Below, one piece after another: positions 25,501 to 33,706 of a stretch of 34,138 nt of DNA. This stretch comes from Chlorobiota bacterium (GTDB lineage: Bacteria > Bacteroidota > Bacteroidia > Bacteroidales > JAADJA01): assembly GCA_013151015.1 (NCBI GenBank), contig JAADJA010000084.1, forward strand, positions 1 through 34,138. Direction: 5' to 3'. Positions within the stretch are counted from its first letter, which is position 1. Every line of letters starts with the position of its first letter. Both the position numbers and the translations under genes were made by a program. The notes beneath the pieces were generated by a model. That model did no database searches and had not been told where the DNA came from. It saw only the letters and a program-made list of their open reading frames with translations.

Positions 25501-25748
25501 TTGGCAATACAAATCCTTTTTATCGTTCCATCAACCAACATTTCACAGGCTCCACATTTGCCGATACCGCATTCCAGGCTCCGGTTTCTGTCCTTCAAGC
25601 TATGGCTGTGGACCGGAAACCCGGATTGGTGCAAAGCTGCCGCAATGGTGAAGCCCTTTTGCCCGCTTACTTTTTTTCCGTTGTAAACAAAAGTATGTTC
25701 CTCGTTTGTTGGGATATCGAGGATGGGATGTTCTGCTATTTTGTACAT
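22518..25748 (-). CDS. Single-chain FAD/iron-sulfur amino-acid dehydrogenase (HcnABC / proline-dehydrogenase-complex type fusion)
   Basis: 1076 residues from the ATG at 25748, preceded by AAGAGG; an upstream in-frame TTG (25778) would sit inside the promoter. Order: [2Fe-2S] ferredoxin-like domain with C60, C65, C68, C80; pyridine-nucleotide-disulfide-type FAD domain with GAGPAG (121-126) and a second dinucleotide motif GAGNIG (268-273); ferredoxin insert with C461/C467/C470/C474 and the canonical C495-C498-C501-C505; BFD-like [2Fe-2S] site C605, C607, C641, C646; C-terminal DAO-type FAD domain starting GGGIGG (709-714). These are the parts of hydrogen cyanide synthase, opine oxidase, hydroxyproline and dye-linked proline dehydrogenases, normally spread over several subunits. 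It probably oxidises a secondary or D-amino acid at the membrane face and passes electrons to an acceptor; the substrate is unknown. Confidence 0.85.
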   Translation of the reverse strand: MYKIAEHPILDIPTNEEHTFVYNGKKVSGQKGFTIAAALHQSGFPVHSHSLKDRNRSLECGIGKCGACEMLVDGTIKRICIAKVDEVTEVKEVPKDYSPQAIKTETEKAIRVFKTSVVVIGAGPAGLAVREELKQKDIDTIVIDNNDKIGGQFTMQTHQFFFFEKEKKFGGMRGFDIAESLAGDDHSGIFLNSTVWDILEGNRIAVKNIATGEIYYVDTQFLVVATGAVPFMPMFENDDLPGVYTAAVVQKMMNNEFTLLGKNILTVGAGNIGYLTSYQLMQAGANVKAIIEAQGHEGGFPVQANRVRRLGIPILLSHILLKAIPNDDHTGIKGAVIAECENFKAIPGTEKTLEGIDAINICTGLVADDQLLIKGYEIFGRKCFGAGDSIRIGEGTSAVLRGKQVAFEIMQQMGTPFAYDDYLSVSKEYIDSQQHPVRVIEQPFTPTTKRAFQKPFVLIDCLYGFACNPCEFSCPHGAITKRSTSTVPHLDFEKCVGCMECVYQCPGLAIFGYNLKKNWLFLPIEYVAHEGEEVYLVNNDGEILGEGVILKILKKKNKTNIARVQAIDESGEKLLEVKGFVIKERYPEMPEFHKAEEIESETYVCHCDDVKMEEILDVVGDRKFISVDEIKHTTRLGMGACRGKRCIPRLKQSIRPEGISIVGEATPRGPMSNQVSMGELYPKKVHEQIIIANNKQKTEKRKVKSLVAGGGIGGSALFRYLAEEGMKPVLVNYGRGASWRNIAGGRPNFSLPELSDIATQNLEIFKELQQQKNIDFRLINYVTFAHNDEMYRALEASMAWSDAEMVEPRDFQKKISPNINPMLNTYQSALITKNCWQATPGKVIDLIRRNGITNGGEVQEDCKMIDVRKEDGKYFVLVRDHQQKYIEYETEIFINALGPQGNQFAKKLGLETGIYSVKHQAFITRRLPMLGLDNNPLPMIIDRRVYKGFSAVYGQQLAETGQIIGCASPATEASEAEKNLKINSKDFMEIVSENFVNWIPKLSSAGFQAVWAGYYVEPKMIIDIENGLFIGLRGQGFMLGQYLAKLYVDKLMGKEVPGYFERLSLRGDGLLEKAFK

Positions 25749-25775
25749 TATTAACCTCTTTAAAAAATATTCGGG

Positions 25776-25805
25776 CAAAAATAATTATTGTTAATTAATT
25801 AACAA
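25776..25805 (-). promoter_or_regulatory. Promoter of the oxidoreductase gene
   Basis: On the minus strand: TTG (25803-25805), exactly 19 bases, TATTTTTG (25776-25783). The leader would be about 20 bases. Confidence 0.65.
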
Positions 25806-25807
25806 TA
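25786..25807. promoter_or_regulatory. 22-base palindrome overlapping the promoter (candidate operator)
   Basis: TATTGTTAATT/AATTAACAATA is a perfect dyad covering the spacer and the -33 TTG of the minus-strand promoter, the place where a repressor would block RNA polymerase. The rest of the gap up to 26119 is AT-rich; I see no further gene or clear promoter for the downstream plus-strand operon. Confidence 0.5.
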
Positions 25808-26119
25808 GATTTAAAACAAGAAGGAAGCAAACATAATTATTGTTTCCGTATGTGCCTAACAATGTATAAGATAGAGTGAAGAATGAAAGGTAGTTTATAT
25901 TGGGTTTAAATAGTTCATTAACACAGATTTCGTAATATTGTCCAAAATTGTACAAAACCTGAACGCTGCCGAACAATGATTGAACACCATTGCCCGAAAG
26001 GAGTTCTTGAAGTGTTTAAATTCAATGATATAGAAAATACGGCATAGTATTCGCTAAAACAGCAATCATCAAAATTGGCCCTTTTTAACAAATTTTAACA
26101 AAATTGAAGCTTTTGAATT

Positions 26120-27376
26120 ATGGGAATGGATAAGGTAATCGAGAAGAAAAAATGGACAACTAAGAAGATCCTAAATATAGTTGGTATCAGTGTATTTGTC
26201 ATTTTCATTATCTGGCTTCTTTTTTTTAGGGACAAGAGCAGCAAACTTTATATCGATAAATCCCAGATTAGCATTGCAACGGTTTTAAAGGACAAATTTC
26301 AGGAGTTTATCCCCATCGACGGGGTTGTTTTCCCAAGGAATACAATTTATATAGATGCAGTCCAGGGCGGTTTTGTCGAAAAGGTTTATGTGGAAGATGG
26401 GGACTGGCTCGAAAAAGGGGATACCATAATGAAACTCGCCAATGCCAATATGGAATTAAGCCTGATGGAGCAGGAAACCCGGATTTTTGAAGCCATCAAT
26501 AACCTGCAAAATACGAAAATCGGATTGGAACAGAATAAGTTTTACCGGCAAAAGGAAATTGTGGAACTGGAATATCAGATCGATCAGGCCCGAGTTGATT
26601 TTGGAAGAAAAGAAAAATTATTTCAAGATGATGTGATTTCCAAAAAGGAATACGAAGATGCAAAACGCGAAAATGATTTCACCCTGAAACAACTTGATAT
26701 TTCCATCAAACTTAAAAAACTGGATTCTATTTCTGCAGTTACGCGCAGCCGACAGATCAATATTACCATGAGCCGTATGCAGGACAACCTCCATATGCTG
26801 AGGGCCAATATGGAAAACCTTTACGTGAAAGCACCTACGGATGGACAATTGTCATCTTTCAGTGTGGAAATCGGGGAAACCAAATCGGCAGGTGAACACC
26901 TTGGGCAAATCGATATGAAAAACGGGTTCAAGCTGAGGGCCAATATTGATGAGCGGTACATCTCAAGGGTGTACATCGGACAGGAGGCCAGCTTTGATTT
27001 TGCGGGCAGTTCCTATTCTTTGGTCATTGGAAAAATATATACCGATGTCACAAACGGTTCTTTTCAGGTTGATCTCTATTTTGAAGGGGAACAGCCCAAA
27101 CAAATCAAAAGGGGGCAAACTTTGCAGTTGAGGCTGAAGTTCAGTAGTGCCACCGATGCCATAATCGTGAAACGGGGAGGCTTTTTCCAGGAAACCGGTG
27201 GAAACTGGATTTATGTTTTGGATCCTTCGGAAGATTTTGCAACAAAAAGGAAGATTAAGATCGGCCGCCAAAACACACGTTTTTACGAAGTAATGGAAGG
27301 TCTGGAACCCGGTGAGAAAGTGATTATTTCGTCCTACGATTCATTTGGGGAAAAGGAGAAGTTGGTGTTTAAGTAA
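26120..27376 (+). CDS. HlyD/MacA-type periplasmic adaptor (membrane fusion protein)
   Basis: 418 residues. Short cytoplasmic start (MGMDKVIEKKKW), one membrane anchor (about 17-36), first half of the lipoyl/barrel-sandwich domain (about 50-108, IDGVVFPRNTIYIDAVQGGFVEKVYVEDGDWLEKGDTI), a helical hairpin with coiled-coil character (about 110-235), second lipoyl half (YVKAPTDGQLSSFSVEIGE) and a beta-barrel plus membrane-proximal domain to the end (GLEPGEKVIISSYDSF). Such adaptors join an inner-membrane ABC or RND pump to a TolC-like channel. The genes that follow encode an ABC ATPase and two MacB/FtsX-like permeases on the same strand, so this is the adaptor of an ABC efflux system. No TolC gene is present in the window. 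Confidence 0.9.
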   Translation: MGMDKVIEKKKWTTKKILNIVGISVFVIFIIWLLFFRDKSSKLYIDKSQISIATVLKDKFQEFIPIDGVVFPRNTIYIDAVQGGFVEKVYVEDGDWLEKGDTIMKLANANMELSLMEQETRIFEAINNLQNTKIGLEQNKFYRQKEIVELEYQIDQARVDFGRKEKLFQDDVISKKEYEDAKRENDFTLKQLDISIKLKKLDSISAVTRSRQINITMSRMQDNLHMLRANMENLYVKAPTDGQLSSFSVEIGETKSAGEHLGQIDMKNGFKLRANIDERYISRVYIGQEASFDFAGSSYSLVIGKIYTDVTNGSFQVDLYFEGEQPKQIKRGQTLQLRLKFSSATDAIIVKRGGFFQETGGNWIYVLDPSEDFATKRKIKIGRQNTRFYEVMEGLEPGEKVIISSYDSFGEKEKLVFK

Positions 27377-27514
27377 AAAACCTTTAGGAGTTAAGAAAGA
27401 CAGTATGGGCAGCAACCCGACAGAGTTGTTAATGAAAGAAGGGTTAAGTGTTGAAAAGTTAGAAAAACAATACCAAGTGTTGGAATCTTGGTAAAAAAAT
27501 ATTTAGCAATCAAA

Positions 27515-27539
27515 GCACCAGAGGTGCGAAATTATGGTA
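27515..27539 (+). repeat. REP-like unit (GCACC..GGTGC family) abutting an ABC gene start
   Basis: GCACC-AGA-GGTGC (27515-27527) followed by GAAATTATGGTAA; the next base but two is the A of the ATPase ATG (27542). It matches the units at 30818-31052 and 33459-33656. The gap 27377-27541 shows no gene of its own. Confidence 0.75.
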
Positions 27540-27541
27540 AT

Positions 27542-28228
27542 ATGATAAAAACAGAAAACCTCACAAAAGTCTTCCGTACCGATGAAGTAGAAACTACGGC
27601 ACTCAACAATGTAACTTTTGAAATAAAGAAAGGCGAGTTTGTGGCCATCATGGGCCCGTCGGGTTGTGGCAAGTCCACCTTGCTGAATATTTTGGGGTTG
27701 CTGGACAATCCGTCAAACGGTAAATATCTGTTCATGGACGAAGATGTTTCCGGCTTAAGCGAAAAGCAGCGGGCAAAACACCGCAAAGGGAACATAGGCT
27801 TTGTTTTCCAGAATTTTAACCTGATCGATGAACTGAATGTTTTCGAAAATGTGGAGTTGCCCCTCATTTACCTTGGGATGAAATCTTCCGAAAGGAAGCA
27901 AAAAGTGGAGGCCGCCCTCGAACAGATGAAAATAGGCCATCGTGCCAAACATTTCCCGATGCAGCTTTCGGGCGGGCAACAACAGAGGGTTGCCGTTGCA
28001 AGGGCCGTGGTTGCCAATCCCAATCTGATCCTGGCTGATGAGCCAACAGGTAACCTGGATTCAGCCCATGGCGAAGAGGTAATGAACATGCTGGAAGAAC
28101 TTAACCAGAATGGAACAACCATGATCATTGTTACCCACTCACAGAGGGATGCCGAGTATGCGCACCGGGTAATCCGCTTGTTCGACGGTCAGATCATCAA
28201 CGAAAATATCAAAGAAAAAAAGATATAA
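27542..28228 (+). CDS. ABC transporter ATP-binding protein (LolD/MacB-N-terminal type)
   Basis: 228 residues. The ATG at 27542 is chosen because the protein then begins MIKTENLTKVF, as usual in this family; an upstream in-frame TTG at 27488 would translate the REP unit. Walker A GPSGCGKS (38-45), Q-loop Q90, signature LSGGQ (142-146), Walker B LILADE (162-167), H-loop H199. It powers the two permeases downstream, probably moving lipoproteins, peptides or drugs from the inner membrane or periplasm in the mechanotransmission manner of MacB/LolCDE. A REP hairpin directly before the start codon may affect translation of this gene. Confidence 0.96.
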   Translation: MIKTENLTKVFRTDEVETTALNNVTFEIKKGEFVAIMGPSGCGKSTLLNILGLLDNPSNGKYLFMDEDVSGLSEKQRAKHRKGNIGFVFQNFNLIDELNVFENVELPLIYLGMKSSERKQKVEAALEQMKIGHRAKHFPMQLSGGQQQRVAVARAVVANPNLILADEPTGNLDSAHGEEVMNMLEELNQNGTTMIIVTHSQRDAEYAHRVIRLFDGQIINENIKEKKI

Positions 28229-28257
28229 TCATTTAGCGATATTTCCTTTAGTGAAGA

Positions 28258-28354
28258 CCTGATTTCAAGTCAGGCCCTTGCGTCAAAATAATTTTCTGGT
28301 TTACCGGAACAGGATTGTATTGCTCAGTATAATCAGGCCTTGACTTCAAGTCAA
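28258..28354. repeat. Two related palindromes in the ATPase-permease gap
   Basis: CCTGATTTCAAGTCAGG (28258-28274) and TTGACTTCAAGTCAA (28340-28354), both centred on TTCAAGTCA and followed by (G/A)CCC. They form a small repeat family distinct from the GCACC..GGTGC units used in the other gaps of this operon. Confidence 0.65.
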
Positions 28355-28375
28355 ACCCTGAACAAAACATAAACT

Positions 28376-30751
28376 ATGTTTAAAAACTACCTGTTAACAG
28401 CCGTCCGATTCCTGAAAAGGAACAAGCTTTTCACACTGATAAACCTTGGCGGACTTTCCATTGCACTGGCATGTTCGTTTTTTATACTCGTTTATGTTTT
28501 GAACGAAATTAGCTACGACAAGAGCCATTTGAAAAGAGACCGAATTTATCGTGTAATAAGCCATAGCAAGAGCTTTGAGTCAACCAGTCCGGGAACGCCC
28601 TTTCTATTTGCCCCAACATTGAAAAAAGATTTCCCGGAAGTTGAAACAGCGTGTAGGGCACGGATTTTAAGCGGACTTGAATTGGAACAAACCGGTGAAT
28701 TCGTTTATGAAAGAAGGCCTGTTTCTGCCGATCCGGAAATATTCGACATATTTACGATTCCTTTGGTCAGCGGCAATCCAGAACAAAATTTGCTGGAAAA
28801 CGAAAATGATATTATAATTTCCGAAAAAATAGCAAAAAAATATTATAAAGGGGAAAACCCTATTGGAAAAATACTGAATGCAAAATTAAAGGGGAAACCT
28901 TACCAATTCAGGGTAACGGCCGTAATGGAAAATTTTCCGGCCAATTCATCCTTTCACACAGATATCCTTACCAGTATTGAGTTAAGTTATAATCAAGTAA
29001 AATCACACTTTTCCGAGGATCCTGATTATGTGATATCCGGTTTTTTTTGGTCAACATACATCTTATTACCAGAAAATTATGACCCATCACAATTTGAAGA
29101 TAAATTGCAGGTACTCAATAAGCAGTATGCTGAAAATGAACAGCCTGATTACGAATTCACGTTACAAAGCCTTTCCGATACATACCTGCATTCCGATCAT
29201 ATTGTCAACAATCCTCTTCCCATAGGAAACCTTGGAAATATTTATCTATTTGCCGGCATAGGTTTGCTTATCGTTTTGATAGCTTGCGCAAATTACATTA
29301 TCCTGGGATCGGCTTTATCGATGAAACGTGCAAAAGAAATTGGCCTGCGGAAAGTGATGGGCGCCAATAAAGGCAGTATCAGGAAACAAATCCTTATTGA
29401 ATCCAGTCTTCTCGCACTGATGTCAATACCGATTGCACTAGTATTGATAGAGTTCTTTATGCCATTTATCGAACAGCTTTTTAACACAAAAATCATATAT
29501 TTAAGTTCGAATATTGTTTTCTATATCCTCGGTTTTTTGTCGATAATCCTAATTACCGGGATGCTGTCAGGTTTGTACATTGCTTTTTATTTGTCCTCCT
29601 TAAAAACCATTGATATACTTAAAAACAAACCTATATCAGGGAAGAACAGGGTATTTGTCAGGAAAGCACTCATCAGTTTTCAGCTTGTTATTTTTATGAT
29701 ATTGATATTTGGCTTACTTACGGTGAGGAACCAATTTCAATTTGTATTGAACCAGAACCTTGGGTTCGATAAGGGAAACCTCTACATTATAAAGTTTAAT
29801 AATGACAAGTTCAATGCCTATGATGAGTATTTGGAAAAGATTAAAAGTAGCCCTTATGTCATAAATGCAGGTGCTGCAATGATGGGTCCACCTACATATG
29901 GCAGTATGAGCATGATGGTCCCAACTGTTGACGATCCTGAAACAAAGATTCAATTGGAAGGGATGGCCGTAGGTTTCAACTTTCTGGAAACTTTTGGTTT
30001 TAAAATATTAGAGGGAAGGGCTTTCGGTAAAGAATACTCAACAGACTATGATACATGGATACTCAACGAAACTGCGGTGAAACAGTTGGGGTTGACTAAC
30101 CCGGTGGGAAAAACAATTGAGGGAAGTAAAATCATCGGGGTTGTTAAGGACTTCCATTTTCATTCCTTCCATACGGAAATCCCACCCCTGAACATCGAAT
30201 TAATTGATGAGTACATCCAACAAATTGCCGTACGTATCCAAGCAGATAAAATTGACGAAACCAAAGAGTTCCTTGAACGGGAATGGGAAAAACTGGCACC
30301 TGACCTGGATTTTCACATTTATGGTTTTGATGGTTTGTTAAAAGGGATGTACGATGACGATGAAAGGATGATGAAGCTATTGTTGTGGAGTTCCGTAATT
30401 TCCATATTGATTGCCGTTTCCGGTCTTATCGGAACCACTTTGTTTATCCTGAAAAGCCGGACCAGTGAAATCGGTGTGCGAAAGGTATTTGGCTCTTCGG
30501 TGTCTTCCATCGTATTTTCAATTCAGAGGGAATTTGGGTTACTTGTTATAATCTCTTTTGTAATAGCCATCCCGGTTGGGATTTATTTCATGAACCGCTG
30601 GCTCGAAAATTATGTGTACAGGGCAGGATATAACTGGCAAATATTTGTTTTAACCGGACTTACTGCCATAGTAATTGTTGCAACGGCCGTTACCATTCAG
30701 GCAATCAAGGCATCCAATGCAAACCCGGTTGATTCTTTAAAATACGAATGA
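28376..30751 (+). CDS. ABC transporter permease, FtsX/MacB type (first of two)
   Basis: 791 residues with the double FtsX layout of Bacteroidota permeases: membrane helix about 20-42, periplasmic MacB_PCD domain, three helices (about 287-312, 343-365, 380-407), fifth helix (about 431-452), second periplasmic domain, and three C-terminal helices (about 668-692, 719-740, 753-777), ending in the family tail NPVDSLKYE. FtsX motifs AKEIGLRKVMGA and SEIGVRKVFGSS follow helices in each half. It should couple to the ATPase at 27542 and the adaptor at 26120. Similarity to the gene at 31077 indicates an old duplication; the two may form a heterodimer, like LolC/LolE. Confidence 0.94.
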   Translation: MFKNYLLTAVRFLKRNKLFTLINLGGLSIALACSFFILVYVLNEISYDKSHLKRDRIYRVISHSKSFESTSPGTPFLFAPTLKKDFPEVETACRARILSGLELEQTGEFVYERRPVSADPEIFDIFTIPLVSGNPEQNLLENENDIIISEKIAKKYYKGENPIGKILNAKLKGKPYQFRVTAVMENFPANSSFHTDILTSIELSYNQVKSHFSEDPDYVISGFFWSTYILLPENYDPSQFEDKLQVLNKQYAENEQPDYEFTLQSLSDTYLHSDHIVNNPLPIGNLGNIYLFAGIGLLIVLIACANYIILGSALSMKRAKEIGLRKVMGANKGSIRKQILIESSLLALMSIPIALVLIEFFMPFIEQLFNTKIIYLSSNIVFYILGFLSIILITGMLSGLYIAFYLSSLKTIDILKNKPISGKNRVFVRKALISFQLVIFMILIFGLLTVRNQFQFVLNQNLGFDKGNLYIIKFNNDKFNAYDEYLEKIKSSPYVINAGAAMMGPPTYGSMSMMVPTVDDPETKIQLEGMAVGFNFLETFGFKILEGRAFGKEYSTDYDTWILNETAVKQLGLTNPVGKTIEGSKIIGVVKDFHFHSFHTEIPPLNIELIDEYIQQIAVRIQADKIDETKEFLEREWEKLAPDLDFHIYGFDGLLKGMYDDDERMMKLLLWSSVISILIAVSGLIGTTLFILKSRTSEIGVRKVFGSSVSSIVFSIQREFGLLVIISFVIAIPVGIYFMNRWLENYVYRAGYNWQIFVLTGLTAIVIVATAVTIQAIKASNANPVDSLKYE

Positions 30752-30817
30752 TGATGAAAGCAACACCAATAGCACAAACAATATGGGAATTAATGAAACA
30801 ATAATATGGATAATATC

Positions 30818-31052
30818 GCACCTACGGTGCTTTGCCGCCGCTAAAAAATCTACCAAAATACCGCACCTCTGGTGCTGATGTTTGGATTAAACAAAAAGCA
30901 CCTTTGGATGCGGCATTATCGTAGATAAATATTGGCAGAGAACAAAAAGCACCGTTAGGTGCGACAATATGGTAGCACCGTTAGGTGCGACAATATGGTA
31001 GCACCGTTAGGTGCGATATTATGGCAGCATCGTAGGTGCGACATTATGATAG
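30818..31052. repeat. REP-like cluster of seven GCACC..GGTGC units, four in tandem
   Basis: Inverted units with hairpins at 30818-30830 and 30863-30875 (the latter preceded by CTACC at 30850), a direct unit at 30898-30924, then four direct units starting at 30949, 30975, 31001 and 31027 with a 26-base period. A unit is a GCACC/GGTGC hairpin with a 3-4-base loop, then GACAATATGGTAG or a variant. In the tandem part GTAG directly precedes the next hairpin. The gap 30752-31076 holds nothing else. Confidence 0.9.
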
Positions 31053-31076
31053 TTCTAATGATAATAGGAAAAATTT

Positions 31077-33428
31077 ATGTTCAAAAATTATTTCAAAATC
31101 GCATTCCGAAATCTATGGAAAAATAAAGTGTTCAGCTTGTTGAACACGATTGGTCTGGCAATAGCCATTGCCGTGGCACTCATTATTTTCCTGTTTGTCA
31201 ACAATGAAATCAGTACGGATGATTTTCAGGAGAACAAGGACAAGATTTATCTTGTTTCCTCAATGGATTATTATACTACACCGCCCGTATTGATCAAGTC
31301 AATTGGCGATAACATTCCCGGGCTTATGAATAAATTACGGCTTTTCAATAGTAATCTCACCGCCGAAAAAGACAACGAAAAAATCGGGATAAGCACCTAT
31401 TTTGCCGATTCTACATTTTTCAACTTTTTCAGTTTTAAGCTTTTACAGGGCGATGGAGCAAGTGTTTTAAAAGAGAAAGGCCAGATCGTGCTTACAGAAA
31501 CCCTTGCCCGGAAAATATTCGGGACAACCAATGTTGTGGGGCGAACATTGGATTTGAGCCGGAGCAATTCCACCAAGAAAAATACCTATTTGATAAGTGG
31601 GATCATGGAAGATGTGCCCGACAATTCCAGTATAAGGTTTGAGGCCGTTACCAACTTTTTTGGATTGGAAAACCTGTTCGGGAAAGGCTTTGACGATGAT
31701 TTTTCGGAATGGAGCTATATTTCCCTTTTGATGATAAACTCCAAAACCGATATGGGAAATTTCCAGGAAATATTTGATAACCGCTTGATTGATTTCTTCA
31801 TGGAAAACAACGAGGACGCCACGGAAGATGATATCCCTGAAAACGTGAGCGAACTGATCCCGTTTTCGTCCTTGTATTTCGACCGCCCCGATGTGCATGT
31901 TTTCAGGCAGGGGAACATTAACTACATCTATATTTACCTTTCCATTGCCTTGTTCATTTTATTGATTGCGGTGGTAAATTATGTGAACCTGAGCACGGCC
32001 ATCAGTTTTGAGCGCAACAAAGAAACCGGGGTAAGGATGGTTTTTGGGGCACTGAAAAAGCAGTTGATATGGAAGTTCCTTTTGGAAAGCACCATTATCA
32101 CGATATTTGCTTTTGTACTGGCAAGCATGATTGCCGAAATTGTGTTGCCTGCCATTAACGAAAGGATTCCCGGCGACATAAACCTACACCTTTTTAAAGA
32201 CCCGGGGATACTGATTGCATTCATTATTGGTTCGCTTGTTTTTGGGTTGGTCAATGGTTTGTTTCCAGCACTTTACCTTAGCAGGGTGGATGTTGCGAAG
32301 ATATTAAAAGGGGAACTCACCAAAGGAAAACGGGCCGAGAAATTGCGTTCCGCCTTGATTGTTTTCCAGTTTTTGATTGCTGCCGTCCTTATTTCATTTA
32401 CGTTAACGGTATTTATGCAACTCTCCTTCTTAACAAATATGGACATGGGTTTTGAAAAGGAAAATGTAGTTATGATTCCCTTAAGCCTGAATATCCAGGA
32501 AAAGAAAAAACTGCTGAAGGAAGAAGTCCTGAATCTTCCTTTTGTCGAAAAAGCTTCCCTCGTACGTGGTATCCCGGGAAATATCGGGATGGGCTGGGGG
32601 CGTTCCTATAAAGAAGACGATGTCCAATTTACGGCCATGCCCGTTGATGAAGACCTTGTGGACCTCCTGAAAATGGAGATTGCCAAAGGCCGCAATTTCG
32701 ATAAGAGGGATTTTAAAGGTGCGTATATCATTAACGAAACGCTCGAAAAAAAGCTGGAAACCGAAAAACCTATCGGTGAAGAAATAGGAAACAGGCCCAT
32801 TGTCGGTGTGGTAAAAAATTTCAATTTCCAATCGGCAAAACATCATGTGGGGCCATTGGCAATGTATTATGGGGAACAGGATTTTGAATACAGGAATTAT
32901 TTATTGATAAAACTGATCCCGGGGACCCAACCTGAAAAACTCGATGAAATAGAAGCTATCTGGGACAGCTTTTCGTCCGGTTTCCCTTTTAAATATTCCT
33001 ACTTGTCCCAAAACCTGGAAAAGCTTTACAAAGATGAAAAGCAGTTCGGCGACCTGTTTTCCCTGTTTTCCATACTGTCGCTCCTGATTGTTTGTGTCGG
33101 TTTGTTTGGGCTTTCGGCATTTGTGGTAAAACAAAGGACAAAGGAGATTGGGATACGAAAAGTTTTGGGCGCGTTCAATGACAATATCCTGGTTTTGTTG
33201 TCAAAGAAATTTTTATTGCTGGTCATAATCGCAAATGTCATTTCGGTTCCCATTGCCTGGTACCTGATCGATATTTGGTTGGCAAATTTTGCAAACAGGA
33301 TAAGCCTGCCCTGGTACGTTTTCGTATTCAGCTTTGTTTTGTCGATAATAATAACGCTTGTAACAGTAAGCTGGCAATCGTTAAAGGCAGCAAGGATGAA
33401 CCCGGTAGAGGCAATAAAATATGAATAA
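31077..33428 (+). CDS. ABC transporter permease, FtsX/MacB type (second of two)
   Basis: 783 residues, same eight-helix plan as the preceding permease: helix 1 about 19-42, MacB_PCD domain, helices from about 280 (YIYIYLSIALFILLIAVVNYV), a middle helix after GKRAEKLRSALIVFQF, second periplasmic domain, three C-terminal helices and the tail NPVEAIKYE. FtsX motifs are KETGVRMVFGA and KEIGIRKVLGA. Its N-terminus (MFKNYFKIAFRNLWKNK) parallels MFKNYLLTAVRFLKRNK of the first permease. The 325 bases between the permeases hold only the REP cluster, so both are probably read from one transcript, with the hairpins possibly tuning relative levels. Confidence 0.94.
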   Translation: MFKNYFKIAFRNLWKNKVFSLLNTIGLAIAIAVALIIFLFVNNEISTDDFQENKDKIYLVSSMDYYTTPPVLIKSIGDNIPGLMNKLRLFNSNLTAEKDNEKIGISTYFADSTFFNFFSFKLLQGDGASVLKEKGQIVLTETLARKIFGTTNVVGRTLDLSRSNSTKKNTYLISGIMEDVPDNSSIRFEAVTNFFGLENLFGKGFDDDFSEWSYISLLMINSKTDMGNFQEIFDNRLIDFFMENNEDATEDDIPENVSELIPFSSLYFDRPDVHVFRQGNINYIYIYLSIALFILLIAVVNYVNLSTAISFERNKETGVRMVFGALKKQLIWKFLLESTIITIFAFVLASMIAEIVLPAINERIPGDINLHLFKDPGILIAFIIGSLVFGLVNGLFPALYLSRVDVAKILKGELTKGKRAEKLRSALIVFQFLIAAVLISFTLTVFMQLSFLTNMDMGFEKENVVMIPLSLNIQEKKKLLKEEVLNLPFVEKASLVRGIPGNIGMGWGRSYKEDDVQFTAMPVDEDLVDLLKMEIAKGRNFDKRDFKGAYIINETLEKKLETEKPIGEEIGNRPIVGVVKNFNFQSAKHHVGPLAMYYGEQDFEYRNYLLIKLIPGTQPEKLDEIEAIWDSFSSGFPFKYSYLSQNLEKLYKDEKQFGDLFSLFSILSLLIVCVGLFGLSAFVVKQRTKEIGIRKVLGAFNDNILVLLSKKFLLLVIIANVISVPIAWYLIDIWLANFANRISLPWYVFVFSFVLSIIITLVTVSWQSLKAARMNPVEAIKYE

Positions 33429-33458
33429 CATAAAACGATATGGTTGGGTGATAATGCC

Positions 33459-33656
33459 GCACCTCTGGTGCTGTGCCTTACCCCGCAAAAAATCTACCAT
33501 AATATCGCACCGCTGGTGCTGTTGAGAAAAAGACAGCATCGTAAATGCGGCATTATAGTAGAACGAAATCGGCAAACAAAAGCACCAGAGGTGCGACATT
33601 ATGGTAGAACATAATCAGCAACAAAAAAAGCATCGTAGATGCGACATTATGGTAAA
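33459..33656. repeat. REP-like cluster of five GCACC..GGTGC units before the Y1 transposase
   Basis: Inverted units at 33459-33471 and 33494-33519, direct units at 33536-33561, 33582-33607 and 33630-33656. The order (two inverted, then direct) mirrors the cluster at 30818-31052. Some arms carry compensating changes (GCATC with GATGC at 33630), so the hairpin is kept. The last unit lies 50 bases before the transposase start. Confidence 0.88.
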
Positions 33657-33706
33657 GGTATCCCAGAAATATAATTATAAAAACCATCAATTAAAACAAC
33701 AACAAA

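Noticed and set aside
26040-26119. Sigma-54 promoter before the efflux operon
   Set aside because: TGGCCC near 26080 lacks the GC at the -12 position at the proper distance, so the match is not good enough.
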